Shown: positions 1 to 5,835 of the stretch, one piece after another
Layout: the number at the start of each line of letters is the position of its first letter
Position numbering within the stretch: the stretch's first letter is position 1
Source: Euryarchaeota archaeon UBA439
GTDB lineage: Archaea; Thermoplasmatota; Poseidoniia; Poseidoniales; Thalassarchaeaceae
Reading direction: 5' to 3'
DNA length: 6,291 bases
Assembly (NCBI GenBank): GCA_002497245.1
Contig: DANB01000031.1
Coordinates: forward strand, 1 to 6,291
Translations under genes and position numbers: made by a program
The notes under the pieces: generated by a model
Seen by the model: the letters and a program-made list of their open reading frames with translations, nothing else
Databases searched by the model: none
Told to the model about the DNA's origin: nothing

Positions 1-481
1 TCCCATTCTTGTTTATCCTGACATACTCTGATAGGTAGCTCCTCTTTATCCTGCCATTTTTAGTGGCAAAGATCAGGAAGTGGCCTTCCGGACTGTTGAT
101 CAAATCCCTGTTCAGGGGGAGTATCGAAATGACCTTTTCTTCATCCCTGATACCATCAAGTAGGTTCCTGATGTGGGTCCCTCTCCCATACCTGCTAGCT
201 GAGGGTGTTTCCCACGCCCTGAGTCCGTAGACTCTACCTTGGTCTGTGAAAATCAATAACCTGTCTTTGCTAAAGCAAGTAAGTATTGATTTTGGGAAAT
301 CCTCGTCTTTGGTAGTTACACCCTTTAGTCCCTTGCCTCCTCTATTCTGAACCCTGAATGACTCGACAGGCATGTGTCTGATGTAATTGTCTTCCGAGAG
401 TGAGATAACTATTGCTCTCTCCTCAATTAAATCCTCCCTGTCCATGGAAAGAGGCATAGGGTCGATCAACGATCTCCTTTC
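1..481. other. Segment of raised GC covering the gyrA C-terminal domain
   Basis: By hand count bases 1-480 are 219/480 GC (46%), while 481-960 in the same gene are 163/480 (34%). GC at third codon positions is 88/160 in the first segment and 34/140 in codons at 542-960. Asp codons go from nearly all GAT to about half GAC, and Arg shifts toward AGG. The change falls within a few codons of residue 510 (KHGDE/RRS), just after the coiled coil and before the GyrA box. The reading frame is intact across it. Confidence 0.75.
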
Positions 482-2008
482 ATCACCATGTTTTTCCACC
501 ATTTCTTCTAATTCATCTAGTAATATTGTTAATCTTCTTAATCTAGACTCTATTATTTCCTTTAGATCTGCAATTTTTAGTTGTAATTCTTCAAATTCGT
601 TCTTTACTTTATTTACATCTAATTTACTGAGTTGGTATAATCTTCTTTCGGCAATTGCTTTAGCCTGTGCTGCTGTAAAGTTAAATGATTTAATGCTTTT
701 AATTACATTTTCATCACCTTTCAAGACAAGCTCAAATTGTTCTCTACTTTCACTTGCCTTTCCAACGGCAATAATATCATCGATTCTATCCTGTGCTTTG
801 ACTAAACCTTCTAAAATATGGGCTCTAGATTCAGCCTTTTCCAGATCAAACTTTGCTCTTCTTTCTATTACCGATTCCCTGTGTTCTACGTGTGTATGGA
901 GCATAACTGGTAATGTCAGCAATACAGGCCTACCATCTAAAATCCCCATCATATTTGCTGAATATGATTCTTGTAATCTACTAGATTTGAATAATTGATT
1001 TAGCACTGCATGCGGATCAGCATTATTTTTAACTTCAATCAGTACTCTAATGCCTTCTTTAGAAGATTCATCTCTAATGTCTCTTATTCCAATTACTGTT
1101 CCTTTAGTAACTAATTCAGCAATGTGTACAAGCATGTCTGCCTTCTTAACTTGATATGGTATTTCATGAATAATTATTCTCTTACCCTTGGAATCATCGA
1201 GAACTTCGCACTTTGATCTAACATGAAATCTTCCTTTTCCGTTAGAATACATATCATAAATGCCATCAATTCCATGGATGCCAGCACCAGTAGGGAAGTC
1301 GGGACCCTTTACATGTTGCATGTATTCATCAATTGAAATATTTGGAACTTCCAATTTTTCTACCCCTTGTTCGATAATCTGATTGACATGAAGATTTATT
1401 GCACCTGCAACTTCAGTTAAGTTGTGAGGAGGAATTCTTGTAGCCATTCCTACGGCTATTCCATCGCTTCCATTTAGTAACAAATTTGGTAACCTAGAAG
1501 GTAGTACTGCTGGCTCATATTCTGAATCATCAAAGTTTGGTTCAAAATCAACAGTCTTCTTTTCAATATCTTCAAGCATATGTTTCGATATTTTATCCAG
1601 TCTACTTTCAGTATAACGCATTGCAGCAGGAGGGTCCCCATCGATGGAACCAAAATTTCCTTGTCCATCAACTAATGGATATCTAAGTGAGAAGTCTTGG
1701 GCCATCCTAACCATAGTGTCGTAAATTGATTGATCCCCATGTGGGTGATATTTACCCATTACTTCTCCAACCGATCTGGCAGACTTACTGAATTTTTTAT
1801 CTGAAGTATGGCCTCCTTCATACATTCCATACAATACTCTTCTATGTACAGGTTTTAACCCGTCTCTAGCATCAGGTAAAGCTCTGCCAATTATTACTGA
1901 CATAGCATAATTGATGTAAGATGTTTTCATCTCCTTGTCCAATGGGTGATTAAGGATATTCTCATTATTTTGAGAACTTGAGTCAATATTCTCATCTTCA
2001 GATGTCAA
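1..2008 (-). CDS. gyrA: DNA gyrase subunit A, 3' end beyond window
   Basis: GyrA cuts and rejoins both DNA strands and wraps DNA in the A2B2 gyrase. 669 codons are open with no in-frame stop; the gene leaves the window at base 1. The start is TTG: the in-frame stop TGA lies only three codons upstream, and a strong Shine-Dalgarno precedes it. Visible landmarks are EMKTSYINYAMS (from about residue 26), the HPHGD motif, catalytic Tyr132 in AAMRYTE (E. coli Tyr122), Ile184 in NGSDGIAVGMA (the DNA-intercalating Ile), coiled-coil arms at about 375-510, and a GyrA box QNRGGKG at 554-560. About 109 residues of the C-terminal pinwheel follow. The box identifies GyrA rather than ParC/TopoIV A. Odd points: Gln93 replaces the usual quinolone-site Ser, Asn555 replaces Arg/Lys in the box, and base composition shifts sharply near codon 510. 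Identity is near certain. Confidence 0.97.
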   Translation of the reverse strand, partial: MTSEDENIDSSSQNNENILNHPLDKEMKTSYINYAMSVIIGRALPDARDGLKPVHRRVLYGMYEGGHTSDKKFSKSARSVGEVMGKYHPHGDQSIYDTMVRMAQDFSLRYPLVDGQGNFGSIDGDPPAAMRYTESRLDKISKHMLEDIEKKTVDFEPNFDDSEYEPAVLPSRLPNLLLNGSDGIAVGMATRIPPHNLTEVAGAINLHVNQIIEQGVEKLEVPNISIDEYMQHVKGPDFPTGAGIHGIDGIYDMYSNGKGRFHVRSKCEVLDDSKGKRIIIHEIPYQVKKADMLVHIAELVTKGTVIGIRDIRDESSKEGIRVLIEVKNNADPHAVLNQLFKSSRLQESYSANMMGILDGRPVLLTLPVMLHTHVEHRESVIERRAKFDLEKAESRAHILEGLVKAQDRIDDIIAVGKASESREQFELVLKGDENVIKSIKSFNFTAAQAKAIAERRLYQLSKLDVNKVKNEFEELQLKIADLKEIIESRLRRLTILLDELEEMVEKHGDERRSLIDPMPLSMDREDLIEERAIVISLSEDNYIRHMPVESFRVQNRGGKGLKGVTTKDEDFPKSILTCFSKDRLLIFTDQGRVYGLRAWETPSASRYGRGTHIRNLLDGIRDEEKVISILPLNRDLINSPEGHFLIFATKNGRIKRSYLSEYVRINKNG

Positions 2009-3959
2009 GGTTCGTCACCTCCTTTGCATGTTTTTCAATAAACGCTCTTCTATCGGGCACATCTTCTCCCATTAATATCTCAAACATTCTATCCGATTCT
2101 TCTGCATCCTGAATAGTCACTTTCAACATCGTTCTAGTTTCTGGATTCATTGTGGTTTCCCACAATTGCTCAGGATTCATTTCACCAAGACCCTTGTATC
2201 TTTGTACTCCTATCTTTGTATTCGGGTTTTCTCCTCTTAGTTGTTCTATAATTTCATCTCTTTCTTCATCTGAGTATGCGTATTTACTTATTCTTCCCTT
2301 AGTTAGTTGATAGAGTGGTGGCTGAGCAATATAAACATGTCCTTCTGAAATTGCAGGACGCATAAACCGCCACAAAAACGTCAACATAAGTGTTCTAATA
2401 TGGGCTCCATCAATATCTGCATCAGTCATTATAATTATTTTAGAATATCTCAACTTAGTTGTATCAAATTCTCCTTCATCTGGTGCTCCCTCTTCTGAAG
2501 GATTTCCAACACCCGCTCCTAGCGCCCTAATCATTGTTTGAATTTCATTATTTTGAAACACCCTCACTAAATTTCTACGCTGCCTCTCAACATTAAGGAT
2601 CTTGCCTCTTAGAGGAAGTATGGCCTGTATTCTCCTATCTCTTCCTGTTTTCGCAGAACCTCCTGCCGAATCCCCTTCAACTAGGTAGACTTCACATTCC
2701 GATGGGTCTCTTGATTGGCAATCAGCCAATTTCCCTGGTAACCCTCCTCCTTCTAATACGCCCTTTCGTCGAGTCAAATCTCTAGCCTTTCTGGCGGCTT
2801 CTCTCGCCTTTGAGGCCAAAAGTGCCTTGTCTACTATTAATTTGCCAACACTAGGGTTTTCTTCGAAGAATTCACCTAGTTTTTCATAAACTACAGTTTC
2901 AACAATACTTGTCACTTCACTACTAACTAGTTTATCTTTAGTTTGAGATGAGAATGATGGGTCTGGATGTTTTACGCTAACAATTGCAGATAATCCTTCT
3001 CGCACATCATCTCCTGACAAGGAATTTCCTTTGAGTAACTTTTTTTTCTTCGCGTAATTGTTCACGGATTTTGTCAAAGCCCCTCTTAGGCCAGTCATAT
3101 GAGTCCCTCCATCTTTATTCCGAATTATATTTGTATAGCATAAAATAGTCTCACTGAAAGCATCCGACCATTGTAGCGCTAACTCTATCGTCACCGGCCC
3201 CTTTTCAGTATCTTTTTCTCCATTTATCTGAATCACTTCTTGATGCATTACTTCACGATTTGAGTTAATTTGAGTTACAAACTCTGCCAGGCCACCTTCG
3301 TAATGATGTTTGCTAACATTGTTTTCTTCATCTCTTTCATCGGTGATTACAATTTCTAGGCCTGCATTTAGGAAAGAGGTTTCCTTCAATCTGGTATCTA
3401 TTTGATCAAATTCAAAATCAGTAATTTCAGTAAAAATAGTCAAATCAGGTTTGAATTTGATTAATGTACCAGTATCAGTACAATTTCCAATCTCTTCTAC
3501 CGGTTTAACAGGGACTCCTGCTTCATATCTTTGGTGATAGACTATACCTTCTCTGTGTATTGTCATTTCCATCCATTCCGAGACAGCGTTTACTGCAGAA
3601 ACACCGACTCCGTGAAGTCCTCCGGAAACCTTGTAAGAACTATTATCAAATTTACCTCCAGCATGGAGCTTAGTCATTATTACTTCCGCGGCCGAAATCC
3701 CATATTCCTCATGTATCCCTACAGGTATTCCTCTCCCATAATCTCGTACTGAGAGAGAACCATCTTTGTGTAAATTTACTTCAATTAATGAGGTGTGACC
3801 AGCTAAATGTTCGTCAACAGAATTATCGACAACTTCCCAAATACAGTGGTGTAAAGCACTACCGTCATGCGGGTCACCTAAGTACATTCCCGGTCTTTTT
3901 CTAACGGCTTCAAGGCCCTCTAAAACTTGGATACTTTCTGCGCCGTAATCTTCTGTCAT
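1998..3959 (-). CDS. gyrB: DNA gyrase subunit B
   Basis: This is the ATPase subunit of gyrase, which drives negative supercoiling with GyrA in the cytoplasm. At 653 aa it is the short form, lacking the roughly 170-residue insertion of the E. coli protein. The GHKL ATPase domain carries Glu42 and Asn46 (EVVDNSVDE), Asp73/Arg76/Gly77 (DYGRGIP), the lid motif GGLHGVGVSAVNA at about 113-125, and Arg136, which matches E. coli numbering exactly. The transducer domain has the QTK lysine loop. The Toprim domain has Glu428 in LVEGDSAGGSAK and Asp513/Asp515 in TDADIDGAH for metal binding. The C-terminus (RRAFIEKHA...NLDI) is the classical GyrB ending. The start is supported by that register and by AGGAAG 9 nt upstream. 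It is the first gene of a gyrB-gyrA operon, overlapping gyrA by 11 bp and diverging from aroD. A ParE identity is less likely because a GyrA-box-containing GyrA partner follows. Confidence 0.98.
   Translation of the reverse strand: MTEDYGAESIQVLEGLEAVRKRPGMYLGDPHDGSALHHCIWEVVDNSVDEHLAGHTSLIEVNLHKDGSLSVRDYGRGIPVGIHEEYGISAAEVIMTKLHAGGKFDNSSYKVSGGLHGVGVSAVNAVSEWMEMTIHREGIVYHQRYEAGVPVKPVEEIGNCTDTGTLIKFKPDLTIFTEITDFEFDQIDTRLKETSFLNAGLEIVITDERDEENNVSKHHYEGGLAEFVTQINSNREVMHQEVIQINGEKDTEKGPVTIELALQWSDAFSETILCYTNIIRNKDGGTHMTGLRGALTKSVNNYAKKKKLLKGNSLSGDDVREGLSAIVSVKHPDPSFSSQTKDKLVSSEVTSIVETVVYEKLGEFFEENPSVGKLIVDKALLASKAREAARKARDLTRRKGVLEGGGLPGKLADCQSRDPSECEVYLVEGDSAGGSAKTGRDRRIQAILPLRGKILNVERQRRNLVRVFQNNEIQTMIRALGAGVGNPSEEGAPDEGEFDTTKLRYSKIIIMTDADIDGAHIRTLMLTFLWRFMRPAISEGHVYIAQPPLYQLTKGRISKYAYSDEERDEIIEQLRGENPNTKIGVQRYKGLGEMNPEQLWETTMNPETRTMLKVTIQDAEESDRMFEILMGEDVPDRRAFIEKHAKEVTNLDI
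2015..2024 (-). promoter_or_regulatory. Shine-Dalgarno for gyrA, inside gyrB
   Basis: The minus strand reads AAGGAGGTGA, an extended match to the 16S rRNA 3' end, with 9 nt between GGAGG and a TTG codon. It lies within the last codons of gyrB (Lys-Glu-Val-Thr). It decides the gyrA start: no ATG exists between the upstream in-frame stop and Met27, and Met27 falls inside the conserved EMK motif. Ribosomes finishing gyrB pass over this site, so translation is probably coupled. Confidence 0.9.
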
Positions 3960-3968
3960 CTAATTCAT

Positions 3969-3974
3969 CTTCCT
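3969..3974 (-). promoter_or_regulatory. Shine-Dalgarno for gyrB
   Basis: AGGAAG on the minus strand, 9 nt before the gyrB ATG. It is weaker than the gyrA site but well spaced, and it implies that the gyrB mRNA has a leader, unlike the apparently leaderless aroD. Confidence 0.65.
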
Positions 3975-3979
3975 GTTCC

Positions 3980-4004
3980 TGAGGGTTCCCTAAAGGAACC
4001 CTCA
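3980..4004. promoter_or_regulatory. Perfect 10-5-10 palindrome upstream of gyrB, candidate operator
   Basis: The arms TGAGGGTTCC and GGAACCCTCA are perfect reverse complements around the loop CTAAA. The element sits 21-45 bp upstream of the gyrB ATG. Its centre (3992) is about 24 bp downstream of the centre of the best gyrB TATA-like element (about 4016), which is where an archaeal promoter would place its transcription start. A dyad covering the start site is a common repressor-binding geometry in archaea. If transcription instead starts further upstream, the same sequence would form a stable hairpin in the gyrB leader, ending 5 nt before the Shine-Dalgarno. The symmetry is observed; the operator role is inferred. 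Confidence 0.6.
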
Positions 4005-4011
4005 ATTTATC

Positions 4012-4020
4012 TGTATAATT
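4012..4020 (-). promoter_or_regulatory. Candidate TATA box for gyrB-gyrA
   Basis: The minus strand reads AATTATACA, the best TATA-like match upstream of gyrB. With the usual archaeal spacing of about 25 bp it predicts a start near 3991 and a leader of about 30 nt that would contain the AGGAAG site. No clear purine-rich BRE lies upstream (CACCCC precedes it), so the call is tentative. Confidence 0.35.
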
Positions 4021-4103
4021 GGGGTGTCAGGGGGTTATTGAATGCTTTCGATATCTTTCACAGAATATGCCCAAACAAGGCTAAAAATAGACAATCTAGA
4101 ATA

Positions 4104-4118
4104 TTTTCTCTGAGAAAA
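4104..4118. repeat. 7-1-7 inverted repeat upstream of aroD
   Basis: TTTTCTC and GAGAAAA are perfect reverse complements around a single T. It lies 42-56 bp upstream of the aroD ATG and just upstream of that gene's nearest TATA-like element, where an archaeal activator could bind. The overlapping AACCCTC (4117-4123) repeats the right half-arm of the palindrome at 3980-4004. With a one-base centre it is better read as a DNA dyad than an RNA hairpin. Function unknown. Confidence 0.4.
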
Positions 4119-4128
4119 CCCTCGGCAC

Positions 4129-4136
4129 GATTAAAC
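4129..4136 (+). promoter_or_regulatory. Weak candidate TATA box for aroD
   Basis: GATTAAAC lies 24-31 bp before the aroD ATG, the right distance for a leaderless transcript starting at or next to the A of ATG. No Shine-Dalgarno precedes the ATG (the 20 bases before it are pyrimidine-rich), which favours a leaderless mRNA. CTAAAAATAG at 4081-4090 is an alternative that would give a leader of roughly 45-55 nt. Confidence 0.3.
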
Positions 4137-4159
4137 GGGCCTCATTTCTCGCAGCCTCA

Positions 4160-4966
4160 ATGAGTTTGCCCATGATATGTGTTACTCTTACTGGTTGCAC
4201 TGTTGATGAGATGCTAAAAGATGCAGCAAGAGCAACTGCTGTAGGTGCAGACATTGTTGAAGTTCGTTTAGATAAATTATGGGTAGTGGAACAAGAAATT
4301 GAAGCTACTGAAAATATAAAATCAGATTCTGACGATACTCGTAAATCTGTTTACACTCCTCCCCAATTTCTCCCTCAGTCTATGGATTCCGTCGATTTAG
4401 AATCTTCCTTAATTTCTTTCAGAACAGGGATTGAATTACCTGTAATTTTAACTTGTAGGCCCGAAAGACAGGGGGGCTATTTCCCGGGTTCGGAAAAGGA
4501 GAGAATTGAAGTATTAACAAAGGCGATTAAGAGTGGAGTCAGTTGGATCGATCTTGAGACCGATATAGATTCAAAGCAAAGGGCGAAATTAGTAAAGATT
4601 GCTGGCGATAGTACGAAGATAATTTCTTCTTGTCACTACGATCAGTCTCCGGGTTCTACTGATGAAATTATTGATGAAATAGATGAAATTTCAGATTCAG
4701 GTAATATAATTAAGATTGTATTTAATACTGGGGGGAAAAAAGACGCCTTGAAGTTATTTGATGTTGCTTGGAGAACTAGAGATTCAGAAAATAAATTATC
4801 AATAATGGGGCTTGGAGCAGGTGGAGATTGGACAAGAATCCATGCTCCTTTATTGAACCAAAGTATTGTCTATACTACTATGGAGAATGGCTGGTATCTA
4901 GCACAACAGGGTAGAATAAATACTAGTGATTTAAAGACTGCTTGGAAGTTACTAGAATACAATTAA
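4160..4966 (+). CDS. aroD: Type I 3-dehydroquinate dehydratase
   Basis: It converts 3-dehydroquinate to 3-dehydroshikimate, the third step of the shikimate pathway, through a Schiff base in a TIM barrel. Class I hallmarks are visible: ICVTLTG strand 1, substrate-site Glu34 and Arg36 in VEVRLD, Arg100 in ILTCRP, general acid/base His159 in SCHYDQSPG, Schiff-base Lys185 in IIKIVFNTG, and Arg226 in the MGLGAGGDWTRI segment. At 268 aa it is longer than the usual 220-250, mainly through an acidic, low-complexity insert of roughly 25 residues at about 44-80. Two usually conserved positions differ: Gln104 where E. coli has Glu86 (R...EGG), and Arg252 where the lid loop APGQ has Gln. Met5 (4172) is an alternative start; neither has a Shine-Dalgarno. 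The gene stands alone, diverging from gyrB and overlapping its convergent neighbour by 4 bp. The family call is firm. Confidence 0.93.
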   Translation: MSLPMICVTLTGCTVDEMLKDAARATAVGADIVEVRLDKLWVVEQEIEATENIKSDSDDTRKSVYTPPQFLPQSMDSVDLESSLISFRTGIELPVILTCRPERQGGYFPGSEKERIEVLTKAIKSGVSWIDLETDIDSKQRAKLVKIAGDSTKIISSCHYDQSPGSTDEIIDEIDEISDSGNIIKIVFNTGGKKDALKLFDVAWRTRDSENKLSIMGLGAGGDWTRIHAPLLNQSIVYTTMENGWYLAQQGRINTSDLKTAWKLLEYN

Positions 4967-5835
4967 TTCTCTAATATTGGTATCTCTGTTTCTTCAATTT
5001 GTTCGTCGCCAAGACCGTATGAATGATATTTACTGTTGATTATTAATGGGGCAATTAGACATGATAAAGGTAGCACCGCTACTAACATGTATGCTGTAAA
5101 TTTTGGTAACATCAACCTATCCTCAACATCCACTAAAAGCTCAATATTCAGAGATCCTCCAGCAGCCTTCTGGTCAGTGTTCCTATTATTATCCCAGTTA
5201 TCAAAAACTAAGTAGTATTCTATCAATTCACTTCCACCCCAGATACTTGATGATACTTCTGTATCTACTGCTATCGAAAAGTAGTCTGATTTTGATTTTT
5301 CATATGAATGTACATCCCTAAACGGCATCCAAGTAACAGTATCTCTATATTCTACTGGTAAAAAGCCGATTTCCTCCAGCCAATTTTCAGTTCTAAGTTC
5401 ATAATTCATCGTATAAAATTCCCAATTCCCTTCACTCATTAAGTACACATCTGCCTTTACACCATTAGTAGGTGGTGAATCTTGGTCGCCTGAATATGTG
5501 TAGCAGAAAGTGTATGATTTACCGGGAGATAGAGCCATACTAATTGCGGTTGCAGAATCATTATTTACACTAATTTCCATACTGAAATCTTGAGAAATTT
5601 GGTCGTATATACGTTCATTATCAATCGCAGTGAAAAAATTATTTGAGGGCGACAGGTAATGATAATTTGTTCTTTCATCTACATCCCAACTATTACTTGC
5701 AGGGACATCACAAACACTCTCTGCTTGAACTGTAGGGGCAATACTCATGACTATTGTAATCAGAACCATAGGCATAAGGAAACAAGAATTAAGAAAAAGC
5801 GCACTTACTTTCTTTTTCAAAGCCACACCAATCAT
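4963..5835 (-). CDS. Secreted/membrane-anchored protein of unknown function
   Basis: I do not recognise this 290-aa protein. The N-terminus is a clear signal peptide: KKK at 7-9, a hydrophobic core at about 12-36, and a signal-peptidase-like VQA site after Ala38. An extracytoplasmic region of about 205 residues follows, rich in Ser, Asn, Asp, Tyr and Trp, with Cys42 and Cys111 as a possible disulfide pair. It looks like a beta-rich surface domain. One membrane segment lies at about 247-267 (YMLVAVLPLSCLIAPLII), followed by a short acidic cytoplasmic tail ending IPILEN. The predicted topology is type I (N-out, C-in). The start overlaps the upstream gene's stop as ATGA. AAGGA lies very close to this ATG, and GTG at codon 4 would be better spaced, so the true start may be 9 bp downstream. 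No enzyme motif is visible. Confidence 0.85.
   Translation of the reverse strand: MIGVALKKKVSALFLNSCFLMPMVLITIVMSIAPTVQAESVCDVPASNSWDVDERTNYHYLSPSNNFFTAIDNERIYDQISQDFSMEISVNNDSATAISMALSPGKSYTFCYTYSGDQDSPPTNGVKADVYLMSEGNWEFYTMNYELRTENWLEEIGFLPVEYRDTVTWMPFRDVHSYEKSKSDYFSIAVDTEVSSSIWGGSELIEYYLVFDNWDNNRNTDQKAAGGSLNIELLVDVEDRLMLPKFTAYMLVAVLPLSCLIAPLIINSKYHSYGLGDEQIEETEIPILEN

Noticed and set aside
387..998. Open frame of about 200 codons on the plus strand
   Set aside because: It is antisense to gyrA, is made of Ser/Leu/Asn/Phe-rich low-complexity sequence typical of an opposite-strand shadow, and gyrA is unambiguous here.
1474..1671. 65-codon minus-strand frame
   Set aside because: An out-of-frame shadow inside gyrA, covering the catalytic Tyr region in another frame.
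3980..4004. Palindrome as an intrinsic terminator
   Set aside because: No gene ends here on either strand, and neither side is followed by a run of T; the divergent genes start on both sides.
4045..4059. CTTTC-GATAT-CTTTC direct repeat with a 10-bp period
   Set aside because: A 5-base repeat in AT-rich DNA is expected by chance; no further copies are in phase.
3927..4163. 78-codon plus-strand frame whose stop overlaps the aroD ATG (ATGA)
   Set aside because: It looks like a coupled leader gene, but its start is antisense to gyrB, it lacks a Shine-Dalgarno, and it crosses the palindrome and promoter elements. The protein resembles nothing I recognise, and the overlap is explained by chance.
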